DNA of 64,000 nt from an uncultured Aquimarina sp. (GTDB taxonomy: Bacteria; Bacteroidota; Bacteroidia; Flavobacteriales; Flavobacteriaceae): positions 1-64,000 of the forward strand of contig CANLMN010000008.1 in NCBI GenBank assembly GCA_947492105.1. Reading direction: 5' to 3'. Below, piece by piece: positions 26,775 to 35,279 of the stretch. How positions within the stretch are numbered: position 1 is the stretch's first letter; every line of letters begins with the position of its first letter. A program made the translations under genes and the position numbers. The notes under the pieces are model-generated. The model saw only the letters and a program-made list of their open reading frames with translations. It made no database searches and had not been told where the DNA came from.

Positions 26775-27890
26775 CTAAGAGAACATATCTTTTACTTTTT
26801 CAAAAAATGATTTATCAGAACTCTCTGGTTTTGGTAGAAAGTGATCATCATTTGACATTTTCACAAAAAATTCTTTTTGTTCTTTGTTTAATGTTTTTGG
26901 TGTCCAAACATTAACATGTACTAATAAATCACCGCTGCCATATCCATTGATACTTGGAATCCCCTTACCTCGTAGTCGCAAAATTTTGCCACTCTGCACG
27001 CCTTCTTCTATTTTTATTCGCACTTTTCCAGTTACGGTCTCTATTTCTCTAGAAGCTCCTAACACGGCTTCGGAAAAACTAACATACAAATCATAATGTA
27101 AATTATCTCCTTCTCTTTTGAGTTGTGGATGATCTTGCTCTTCGATAGCGACTAACAAATCTCCTGAGATACCATTCCCTGGAGCCGCATTTCCTTTTCC
27201 GGAAACTTTGAGTTGCATACCATCTTGGACTCCTGCGGGTATTTGGATACTCACAGTCTCTTCAGAAAACTGTAGTCCTTGTGCATCAGCTCCCGGAGCT
27301 TTCTTATCAATCATTTGTCCAGACCCACCACAAGCAGTACAAGGCGCAGCAGTTTGCATCCTACCAAGTATGGTATTCGTTATTCTTGTAACCTGTCCTG
27401 CTCCTTGGCATGTACTACACGTACTATAGGTTGTCCCTGGAGCTTGTATCTTTCTTTTTACTTTGATTTTTTTCTCGACGCCATTTGCAATTTCTTCTAG
27501 TGTAAGTTTTACACGGATGCGCAAGTTACTTCCTTTGCTTCGTCGTTGACCACCGCCACCTCCAAAGCCACTGAAGCCACCAAAACCACCGCCACCAAAA
27601 ATGTCGCCAAATTGACTAAAAATATCATCCATATTCATACCGCCACCGCCTCCAAAGCCGCCGCCGTTTTCAAAAGCTTGATGACCATACTGATCGTATC
27701 TAGCACGCTTATCAGCGTCACCTAGGATTTCATATGCTTCAGCTGCTTTTTTGAAACTCTCCTCTGCTGCAGTATCCCCAGGATTTTTATCCGGGTGAAA
27801 CTCTATTGCTTTTTTCCGATAAGCTTTCTTAATCTCTGCTGGTGATGCTCCTTTGCTTATTCCTAATATGTCGTAATAATCTTCTTTCAC
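26775..27890 (-). CDS. dnaJ: Chaperone protein DnaJ
   Basis: A 371-residue Hsp40 co-chaperone that delivers substrates to DnaK and stimulates its ATPase. It has a J domain with HPD at 32-34, a long Gly/Phe-rich region (about 75-115), a reduced zinc-finger region with only two CxxCxGxG-type motifs (CSTCQGAG and CTACGGSG), and C-terminal substrate-binding and dimerisation domains ending near VKDMFS. Canonical DnaJ has four such motifs. The two-motif form is recalled from other flavobacteria. It lies downstream of grpE by 44 bp, in the same operon. Confidence 0.97.
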   Translation of the reverse strand: MKEDYYDILGISKGASPAEIKKAYRKKAIEFHPDKNPGDTAAEESFKKAAEAYEILGDADKRARYDQYGHQAFENGGGFGGGGGMNMDDIFSQFGDIFGGGGFGGFSGFGGGGGQRRSKGSNLRIRVKLTLEEIANGVEKKIKVKRKIQAPGTTYSTCSTCQGAGQVTRITNTILGRMQTAAPCTACGGSGQMIDKKAPGADAQGLQFSEETVSIQIPAGVQDGMQLKVSGKGNAAPGNGISGDLLVAIEEQDHPQLKREGDNLHYDLYVSFSEAVLGASREIETVTGKVRIKIEEGVQSGKILRLRGKGIPSINGYGSGDLLVHVNVWTPKTLNKEQKEFFVKMSNDDHFLPKPESSDKSFFEKVKDMFS

Positions 27891-27934
27891 GTTTTTTTAA
27901 TTTTAAATGGCTATTATTACCAGCTAAATTTCTG

Positions 27935-28516
27935 TTATTGTCCAGTTACTACCTTTGGAAAACGGATAATCTTTTCTCCTAATTTATACCCTTTTTCTAC
28001 CACATCAACGATTTTCCCTTTGAGATCATCACTTGGAGCTGGTATCTGTGTGATAGCTTCATGGTCATCTGCATTAAAAACATCCCCTGGTGCGACTACT
28101 ACTTCTTCCAAGCCTTTGCTTTTTAATGTTTCTCTAAGTTTGTTATGAATCAACAAAACTCCCTTTGCCAAATCGTCATCTTCAGAACCTTTTATAGCTG
28201 CCATTGCTCTATCAAAATCATCCATAACAGGCAAAACAGCTTGTAATACTTCTTGATTTGCGGTCTTAAAAAGCTCTATACGCTCTTTTGTTGTCCGTTT
28301 CTTATAATTCTCAAATTCTGCAAATAATCGCAAAAATTTATCTTTTTCTTTCTGCAATGCCTCTTCTAAGACTGCGGTTTCATCTTGTTCAACTTCTTGC
28401 CCTTGATCCTCCAAGGATGTATCGTTCTCTTGTACAGACTCTGAACCTGAATTAGGAGTATCTAACACTTCTTCTGTTGCCGTATTTGCAGTTGCTTCTT
28501 TTTTCTTTTTACTCAT
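27935..28516 (-). CDS. grpE: Nucleotide exchange factor GrpE
   Basis: A GrpE of 193 residues that releases ADP from DnaK. The ATG at 28516 (MSKKKKEA) is chosen; an upstream TTG would add 17 residues that do not resemble the family. After an acidic, low-complexity N-terminus comes a coiled-coil and head domain with FLRLFAEFENYKKRT, LPVMDDFDRAM and a C-terminal VVEKGYKLGEKIIRFPKVVV-like segment. It is the first gene of the grpE-dnaJ heat-shock operon; dnaK is not in the window. No HrcA-type CIRCE element was seen upstream. Confidence 0.97.
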   Translation of the reverse strand: MSKKKKEATANTATEEVLDTPNSGSESVQENDTSLEDQGQEVEQDETAVLEEALQKEKDKFLRLFAEFENYKKRTTKERIELFKTANQEVLQAVLPVMDDFDRAMAAIKGSEDDDLAKGVLLIHNKLRETLKSKGLEEVVVAPGDVFNADDHEAITQIPAPSDDLKGKIVDVVEKGYKLGEKIIRFPKVVTGQ

Positions 28517-28628
28517 TTTATACCACATTACTTTTATAGATAATTTGGAAAGCAAAAGTACTGCCAATTATTTTAAAATGTCATAATGTCACACCTTAAT
28601 TATTTTATTCTATCTTTATATACCCTCT

Positions 28629-28791
28629 TATACAATTTAGGTATATAAATTTGTATCAATGACACTATTATTTTTTCATGTAAAAACACCGTAATGCTCT
28701 TGCATAGCCTCAACCACGGAATATAGGAACAAGGCATTTAGATGGAAAAAGAACACGTCGATATGCGATAGTATATAGCTAATTTGGTATT
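28629..28791 (+). repeat. Dispersed repeat family 1, copy 2 (full length)
   Basis: Starts TATACAATTTAGGTATATAA and ends TATATAGCTAATTTGGTATT. Internal landmarks are AAAAACACCGTAATGCTCTT, GCATAGCCTCAACCACGG and AAAGAACACGTCGATATGCG. It matches the reverse copy at 44868-45023 along nearly the whole length, and the copy at 5890-6022 with a gap. It lies in the 361-bp divergent space between grpE and the YceI gene, so it may influence either promoter. Confidence 0.78.
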
Positions 28792-28877
28792 ACAAACAAA
28801 TGCATCCCTTCCTTCATTAATTCATCAGAAACAATTAATGGCATTTTTCTTTTAAATTAAAATTGATCTAGGATATT

Positions 28878-29549
28878 ATGAAAAAACAAATTTACAGTAC
28901 AATTACTATTCTGACACTTATAACTACGATGTTAGCGTGCAAAAGTGAAAAGAAAAATGAAGCTAAAGCTAAAGCAGCGCAACCTGTTGCCACAACTACC
29001 TCAATTGCTAACAAGTACAAAGCAGTTATTACGGATAGTCATATCAAGTGGACAGGGGCAAAACCCTTGGAAAAACATACAGGTACTATTGCTATTGAAT
29101 CAGGGATCATCAAAACTATTAACTCCAAAATAGTGAGCGGAAGTTTCTTAATTGATATGAGATCCATTATCGTTACCGATCTAAAAGGTAAGCAAAAAAA
29201 AGGGTTGGAAGAACACTTAAAAGGCTTCAGCGAAGGCAAAGAAGATCATTTTTTTAATGTAGTTAAGTATCCTAATGCTGCTTTTGAAATTACAACTGTC
29301 ACCGAAAACACTCCACAAACGTTAATTCAAGGAAATCTAACGATTCGAGGAATTAAGAAAAATATTAGTTTCCCTGCAACAATAGCCTTTACATCAGATA
29401 AAATAATAATCACAAGCGATCCTTTTGCAATTAACCGCACTGATTGGGGTATCAATTACGGATCCAAATCTATCTTTGATAACCTTGGAGACAAGTTTAT
29501 AAATGACAATATCATATTAGAAATCCAATTAGTGGCAAATAAAATTTAG
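28878..29549 (+). CDS. YceI-family lipoprotein
   Basis: A 223-residue predicted lipoprotein. The signal peptide ends in a lipobox TMLAC, with the lipidated Cys at 21. A low-complexity Lys/Ala spacer follows, then a YceI-like lipid-binding beta-barrel. Family landmarks are SHIKWTGAKPLEKHTG, the GSFLIDMRSI segment, and GNLTIRGIKKNISFPA. YceI proteins bind isoprenoid or lipid ligands in the periplasm; the ligand here is unknown. It is monocistronic, with a repeat element upstream. Confidence 0.93.
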   Translation: MKKQIYSTITILTLITTMLACKSEKKNEAKAKAAQPVATTTSIANKYKAVITDSHIKWTGAKPLEKHTGTIAIESGIIKTINSKIVSGSFLIDMRSIIVTDLKGKQKKGLEEHLKGFSEGKEDHFFNVVKYPNAAFEITTVTENTPQTLIQGNLTIRGIKKNISFPATIAFTSDKIIITSDPFAINRTDWGINYGSKSIFDNLGDKFINDNIILEIQLVANKI

Positions 29550-29825
29550 AAGAATACAAAAATCAAAATAATTCAAACTTTTATGATTCTAACAGGATCA
29601 TCCAAAAGGAAGAGACCTTTTGGTAATGATGCCGCGTATTTTTTTGATCAATTGAAGTATTATTCAATTTTTAGTGCAGCACTATGAGTTAAGAAAAAGA
29701 CGAAAATCGCTTCATCAATAATAATTCAATCCAAAAGTTAAAATAAACTAAATGAGATTTGTTTATTAAAAAAAAACACTCAAAATTGCGTAAACACCTT
29801 TTAGGAAGCATATTTTCTCAAAAAA

Positions 29826-30740
29826 CTATTTTCCACTCTTGACCAAAGCAAGTAAGGTCGGTTTTAGGTTTTCAAATTCAAAGAAATAACCACTATCCTG
29901 AATCTTTTTACTACTTACACGCTGACTACCATACAACAGTACATGCATTTCGCCTAAAAGCAAGTTCATTACAAATTTTGGAATACTTGGGAGCCAAATT
30001 CTTTTTCCTAACATCTTAGCAATTCGGACTGTAAGTGTTCTATTAGAAACCGCATTTGGTGCTACAGCATTATACACCCCAACCAATTCCTCTTTTACTA
30101 CATGCATAAAAATCTTGACTACGTCATTGACATGTATCCAACTCTGCCACTGTTTTCCAGAGCCGAAAACAGCTCCTAATCCCATTTTTAAAGGTTTTGC
30201 TATTTTGGGATACGCACCTCCTTTTTCTGAGAGAACAAGTCCAATACGTATTTTTGCTACTTCTATTCCTTGTTTTTCGAACTCATCTGCAGCTTCTTCC
30301 CATTTTCTTACAACAGTACACAAAAACTCTGTATTCTGTTCTGTCGATTCTTCGGTATAGTAATTCATAAAAGAATCTGGATAAATTCCTATAGCACTTG
30401 CAGAAACCAGATGCCGAACTGTATTTGGAGTTTGTCGTAATGTCCGTGCCAGCAAATTAAGACTTAGCAACCGACTCATCAAAATTTCTTTTCTATATGC
30501 CTTTGTCCATCTTTTGGCTATAGTCGCTCCGGCCAAATTAATTATCACCTCAATATCTTCAAAACATTTGGGATCAATTGTGCCTTTTGCTGGGTCCCAC
30601 AAAAACCCTTTATAATTGGTTGAATCCTGTATCTTTTCTTTTCTAGTGGTAAGATAGTGCACTATTAAACCAGCGGAATGGCACTGCGCTACCAACTCCT
30701 GACCGATCATTCCTGTTGCTCCCGTAATCAATACTTTCAT
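29826..30740 (-). CDS. TIGR01777-type NAD(P)-binding epimerase-like protein
   Basis: A 304-residue Rossmann-fold protein of the extended SDR superfamily, TIGR01777/YfcH-like. The start is the ATG at 30740 (MKVLITG), since the in-frame TTG 6 bp upstream is unlikely. The cofactor motif GATGMIG follows at once. Other landmarks are INLAGATIAKRWT, the IRIGLVLSEKGGAYPK segment, and SWIHVNDVV. A C-terminal DUF1731-like region (LPSIPKFVMNLLLGEM) is present. The physiological substrate is unknown. Confidence 0.92.
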   Translation of the reverse strand: MKVLITGATGMIGQELVAQCHSAGLIVHYLTTRKEKIQDSTNYKGFLWDPAKGTIDPKCFEDIEVIINLAGATIAKRWTKAYRKEILMSRLLSLNLLARTLRQTPNTVRHLVSASAIGIYPDSFMNYYTEESTEQNTEFLCTVVRKWEEAADEFEKQGIEVAKIRIGLVLSEKGGAYPKIAKPLKMGLGAVFGSGKQWQSWIHVNDVVKIFMHVVKEELVGVYNAVAPNAVSNRTLTVRIAKMLGKRIWLPSIPKFVMNLLLGEMHVLLYGSQRVSSKKIQDSGYFFEFENLKPTLLALVKSGK

Positions 30741-31016
30741 CAACAATATTTATTACTTTAAATGTTTTTTAAAGAAAAATTATTTCGATATTCTGTCTAA
30801 AATTGAAAAAACAAAACACACTATTCCTTTACTATTTTCTTTAAAAATACTGCGCTGTACTTGTATTCACAACACCTTTACATATAGTTTAACAAATACA
30901 AAACATAATTCATCTAATTACTGATAGTTATATTTTTATTTTTTTATCAATAAAATTGCAAAGCCATCCAAGAATTAAAAAAAATAGTATTTTTAATCTT
31001 CAGAAATCAAAAATAC

Positions 31017-31835
31017 ATGGAAAAAATCAATGAATACCTGGAAATAGCGATTGATAAAATTGTTTTTTACACTCCAAAAATACTAGCAGCGGCCGTCATC
31101 TTATGGATCGGATTTAAGATCATCAAAAAAGTACTATCCTTATTGGAACGTACCCTAAAAAAAATGCAGGTATCCGATACTATGCGGCCTTTTCTCTTAT
31201 CTATGCTCAGCATAATTCTGAAAGCTTCATTGATATTTGTAATTGTGTCTATCCTTGGAGCAGACCTTTCTGGTTTGTTGACCATATTAGCTGCAATGGG
31301 ATTTGCTATCGGACTATCACTCCAAGGTAGTCTAGGGAATTTTGCGTCAGGTATTCTCATCCTTTTTCTAAAACCATACAAAGTCCATGACTGGATACAG
31401 ATCGATGACAAATTTGGAAAAGTAGAAGAAATCGGTATTTTCAATACAGTGATTATAACACCAGGTCACAAATCAATGATTATCCCGAATGCCAAAATCA
31501 CAGATGATGTGGTGACAAATTATTCTAAAAAAGGAATGATACGCTTAGAAATCACTGTAGCAATGCCCTACGCTGAGGATTTTCCGAAAGTTCAAAAAAT
31601 AATCATGGATGTATTGAAACCAATAGATAAAATTCTTGCTGATCCCAAACCTATTGTAGGCATAGAAACTTTTGATTCTCATTCGATTGTCATCGGCGTA
31701 CGTCCTTATGCTAGACCTGATGATTATTGGGATGTAATGTATCGCGTTCATCATGGTATCAAACAAGCTTTTCATGAAAATAATGTAAAGGTAGCCTATT
31801 CTGAAGGTGTTGAACTTGGAACTATTGGGAAGTAA
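31017..31835 (+). CDS. MscS-family mechanosensitive channel, second copy
   Basis: A 272-residue small MscS protein with three hydrophobic helices (about 15-35, 60-80 and 85-125). The pore helix resembles canonical MscS (LSGLLTILAAMGFAIGLSLQ), and the beta domain begins GNFASGILILFLKPYKVHDW. It is closer to E. coli MscS in length and organisation than the copy at 22258-23154. It is the first of three plus-strand genes running to 33789, with short gaps. Confidence 0.95.
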   Translation: MEKINEYLEIAIDKIVFYTPKILAAAVILWIGFKIIKKVLSLLERTLKKMQVSDTMRPFLLSMLSIILKASLIFVIVSILGADLSGLLTILAAMGFAIGLSLQGSLGNFASGILILFLKPYKVHDWIQIDDKFGKVEEIGIFNTVIITPGHKSMIIPNAKITDDVVTNYSKKGMIRLEITVAMPYAEDFPKVQKIIMDVLKPIDKILADPKPIVGIETFDSHSIVIGVRPYARPDDYWDVMYRVHHGIKQAFHENNVKVAYSEGVELGTIGK

Positions 31836-31869
31836 TAATACCATGATTTATTCGTATCTTTAGTAAAAA

Positions 31870-32301
31870 ATGCTTCTAAACACTTCTTACAAGAATCTAG
31901 AAATCACTCAAAGAATAAATGAAGAAGTTGGGAAACCTTTTATTCTGAGTCAACGAAAGAAACTGAATGGTATTCTATCGCCAAAACTGTATATTATCAG
32001 TGGTAGTATTAAAATTCAGAATTTATTAACGATTAACACGAACACAAACATATGTCGTATTGAACTGCGTCCAAGAGGTATAATTATTGAATTTCGAATC
32101 CTCTTAGAAACCTACGCACTGTTAATTCCTTTTTATAAACTAACCATATACAAAGGTAAGTCTGATGAATATTCTTTCTACAGAGATACGAATTTTATAA
32201 AAATTAAAGCAAGTCAAACAGATACTATTATTCATGATTTTATAAAAAAAATCAAAAATCAAAAAAACGATATTTCTCCCACTACTATTGAAGACCTATA
32301 A
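31870..32301 (+). CDS. Conserved hypothetical protein
   Basis: A 143-residue protein starting MLLNTSYKNLEITQRINEEV. It has no signal peptide, although a moderately hydrophobic stretch (ILLETYALLIPFYKLTIY) lies near residues 77-94. I recognise no characterised domain. It sits 34 bp after mscS and 48 bp before the SDR-DUF2867 gene on the same strand, so it is probably co-transcribed. Coding-like composition and operon position support it as a gene. Confidence 0.75.
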   Translation: MLLNTSYKNLEITQRINEEVGKPFILSQRKKLNGILSPKLYIISGSIKIQNLLTINTNTNICRIELRPRGIIIEFRILLETYALLIPFYKLTIYKGKSDEYSFYRDTNFIKIKASQTDTIIHDFIKKIKNQKNDISPTTIEDL

Positions 32302-32349
32302 GAAATAAGCACTCCGTGTAAACAGCAAACCTATTAAAATCTATTTTGT

Positions 32350-33789
32350 ATGAGAATTCTATTAACAGGTGCCAATGGGTACATTGGAATGCGCTTATTA
32401 CCACTATTGCTTGATTTAGGACATGAGGTTATTTGTAGTGTACGAGATGCTTCTCGGTTGTCTGTAACTAATGAAACTAGGAAACTAATTGATATCATAG
32501 AGATCGATTACCTAAACACTCCCGACCCAGAACAATTTCCCAAGCATATTGATGCTGCTTATTACCTACTACACTCTATGAGCTCATCAACCAAGGATTT
32601 TGATGACAAGGAAGCCATATCTGCAAAAAATTTCAACACCTACATGGAATCAGCAGGAGTACAACAAGTAATCTATCTAAGTGGAATTGCCCATGAAGAC
32701 AATCTATCAAAACACCTATGGTCAAGAAAAAATGTTGAAGAAATTCTAGCACAAGCATCCTATCAATTGACGGTATTACGTGCCGGGATTATTGTAGGCT
32801 CTGGTAGCTCTTCGTTTGAAATCATAAGAGATCTCTGTGAGAAACTCCCTTTAATGATTACTCCCAAATGGATCAATACTCCTACACAACCTATTGCAAT
32901 ACGTGATGTACTCTCTTTTATGTCTGGGGTCTTATTTAATAAACAATGCTACAACGCTTCTTTTGACATTGGTGGCCCTAATATACTTACTTACAAACAA
33001 ATGATGTTATTATATGCCAAAGCCCGTGGTATTAAACTTGCTATCTGGACCATCCCAGTGATGACCCCCAAACTCTCATCATACTGGCTTTATTTTGTAA
33101 CTTCTACCTCTTACAAATTGGCATTAAACCTTGTAGATAGCATGAAGATACCCGTAATAGCAGAAGACAAACGACTACAAACACTTTTGGGAATCAAACC
33201 AATGACCTATACAAGGGCTATTGAACTTGCTTTTATAAAAATTGACCAAAATGAAGTCGTTTCTAGTTGGAAAGATTCCATGATAAGTGGACGTTTCAAA
33301 AAAAATCTCCAGAAATATATACATGTTCCAAAAAAGGGATGTCTCACAGACAAAAAAACTCTCAAAGTTCATGCCCCAGAAAAAGTATTAGAACGCATCT
33401 GGGCCATTGGAGGTGAAACCGGATGGTATTATGGAAATTGGATGTGGAAAATTCGAGGGGCTATAGACAAGTTATTCGGAGGAGTAGGCTTACGGAGAGG
33501 TAGGACAAACCCTGATAAGATTAACTCTGGTGATGTCATTGATTTTTGGCGTGTCTTGATGGCTGATAAACATGAAAAACGATTACTACTATTTGCAGAG
33601 ATGCGGGTTCCCGGAGAAGCATGGTTAGAATTTGATATAGACGAGAACAATATACTTCACCAAACTGCGACTTTTCGCCCAAAAGGAATCTGGGGGCGAT
33701 TATACTGGTATAGTATGGTTCCGTTCCATTATTTTATCTTTGGTGGAATGATCCGAAAAATTGTAAATGAAACTAATCATTCTGCTTAA
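32350..33789 (+). CDS. SDR-family protein with DUF2867 domain
   Basis: A 479-residue protein with an N-terminal NAD(P)-binding Rossmann domain and a C-terminal DUF2867 domain. The start MRILLTGANGYIG holds the GxxGxxG cofactor motif at 7-13. The YLLHSMSS and VIYLSGIAH segments are typical of atypical SDR proteins. The DUF2867 part begins near residue 345 with VHAPEKVLERIWAIGGETG. The substrate is unknown. The last 17 bp overlap the convergent susD gene. Confidence 0.92.
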   Translation: MRILLTGANGYIGMRLLPLLLDLGHEVICSVRDASRLSVTNETRKLIDIIEIDYLNTPDPEQFPKHIDAAYYLLHSMSSSTKDFDDKEAISAKNFNTYMESAGVQQVIYLSGIAHEDNLSKHLWSRKNVEEILAQASYQLTVLRAGIIVGSGSSSFEIIRDLCEKLPLMITPKWINTPTQPIAIRDVLSFMSGVLFNKQCYNASFDIGGPNILTYKQMMLLYAKARGIKLAIWTIPVMTPKLSSYWLYFVTSTSYKLALNLVDSMKIPVIAEDKRLQTLLGIKPMTYTRAIELAFIKIDQNEVVSSWKDSMISGRFKKNLQKYIHVPKKGCLTDKKTLKVHAPEKVLERIWAIGGETGWYYGNWMWKIRGAIDKLFGGVGLRRGRTNPDKINSGDVIDFWRVLMADKHEKRLLLFAEMRVPGEAWLEFDIDENNILHQTATFRPKGIWGRLYWYSMVPFHYFIFGGMIRKIVNETNHSA

Positions 33790-35269
33790 TTAAAGAATTT
33801 GCGTTGATTATATCTTGATGAAAAACCCATTGCCATCTATCGTCACCTACAGGAACTTCAAAAACACTCTGTACCAAAGTGGCACTATGATTTGCTCCTG
33901 TTCTATCCAAAGGAGCATTTAAACGTTTAAGATCGTAAAATCTAAATCCTTCTCCCCATAATTCCCAACGTCGCTGTAATAAAATCTCATCCACAAGGGC
34001 TTGACCTGTTTTTGTAGATTTGACATATTCTGGATCTCTTGCTCTTGCCAAATCTGCCAAAACATCCACAGCATCCACTTCACCGAGTCTTGCTTTTGCT
34101 TCTGCCTCTATCAAGTACATCTCTGCTGCTCTCATATAAGGTACATCTACACGACTATCTCCGGTACTTCTTGACAAGAATTTCTGACTTGTATATGCAT
34201 GTTTAGAATGCCTTGAACTTATGGTCACTCCCGCTGGCAAATTATTATGCTCTCCTGTGGGATCAAAGAGTTCTGATCGCACATCCGTACTTGGAATTGT
34301 AGCATACAACAAACTATTGATTGCCTTTGGATTAGCTCTTATATTGGTGGAGTTAAAATTTCTAGAAATAAAAGCTCCAAAATTTCCAAAAAACTCAGTT
34401 TGATCTTCAACAATATGACTCCCCCACATCCACTCATCATTCGTATAATCATTAAACCCTTGTTTGTAATCATCTCTTGACATTAACTGGAAATCATTTC
34501 TAGCCTGTTTAGCATTTCTGGCTGCTATTTCCCAAGCCCCCTGTGTGAGAGCCACTCGTGCTTTCAAACCCAGAACAACTCCTTTATTGATATGAGAGGC
34601 ATTTGACCGATCAGCACTTAGTAAATCAATGGCCGAATCAAGATCTACATTAATCTGTTTGTAAACTTCTTCTACGGTTTCTCTTGCACTACTATCTGCA
34701 TCAGCTGATAATACAATTGGAATACCTAATTGAGAATTATTTTGTCCTGCTTGATAACGCTTCCCATAAAGTTGAACTAATTGATAATGGATAAATGCTC
34801 TATAAAATAATGCCTGTCCTAATAAATTATCCTTTTCTGATATAGGCCCACTTGCATCTATTACATTATTAATAATAACATTCGCGTTTCTATTAATACG
34901 GTAATACATCCTGTATGGAAACAAGTTATCATTATCGATCGTATTACGATGATCTATCCACTTGTACATATTGTTGAACCATCCATTGGCTGCCGCTGTC
35001 ATGACATAATCTTCTCCTAGCACATCCATATTAATCATCATAGCTCCAATACCTCCCCTTCCATTACCTGACGACTCATTACCCGGATGACGCTCATACA
35101 ATGATCTATGAATTCCATTAAGCACCGCTCTCAAATTCTTAGTTGTAGCCACTGCCTCGTTTTCAGAAACTGATTCTGTCGGATTTGTCTCCAAAAAATC
35201 ATCACTACAAGAAAACAACATAAATGTAATACCCAAAAATAGTAAACAAATTTTCTTTAACTTTTTCAT
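33773..35269 (-). CDS. SusD/RagB-family outer-membrane nutrient-binding lipoprotein
   Basis: A lipoprotein of 498 residues partnered with the adjacent SusC-like transporter. The start is the ATG at 35269 (MKKLKK), because the in-frame TTG 21 bp upstream would overlap susC and disrupt the signal peptide. The lipobox MLFSCSDD is followed by an N-terminal segment TNPTESVSEN common in SusD proteins. TPR-like helices and a C-terminal RWELWGEGFRFYDLKR motif complete the family pattern. It captures ligands at the cell surface. The substrate is unknown, since no CAZyme gene lies next to the pair. Confidence 0.95.
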   Translation of the reverse strand: MKKLKKICLLFLGITFMLFSCSDDFLETNPTESVSENEAVATTKNLRAVLNGIHRSLYERHPGNESSGNGRGGIGAMMINMDVLGEDYVMTAAANGWFNNMYKWIDHRNTIDNDNLFPYRMYYRINRNANVIINNVIDASGPISEKDNLLGQALFYRAFIHYQLVQLYGKRYQAGQNNSQLGIPIVLSADADSSARETVEEVYKQINVDLDSAIDLLSADRSNASHINKGVVLGLKARVALTQGAWEIAARNAKQARNDFQLMSRDDYKQGFNDYTNDEWMWGSHIVEDQTEFFGNFGAFISRNFNSTNIRANPKAINSLLYATIPSTDVRSELFDPTGEHNNLPAGVTISSRHSKHAYTSQKFLSRSTGDSRVDVPYMRAAEMYLIEAEAKARLGEVDAVDVLADLARARDPEYVKSTKTGQALVDEILLQRRWELWGEGFRFYDLKRLNAPLDRTGANHSATLVQSVFEVPVGDDRWQWVFHQDIINANSLIKQND

Positions 35270-35279
35270 AGCAATATCC

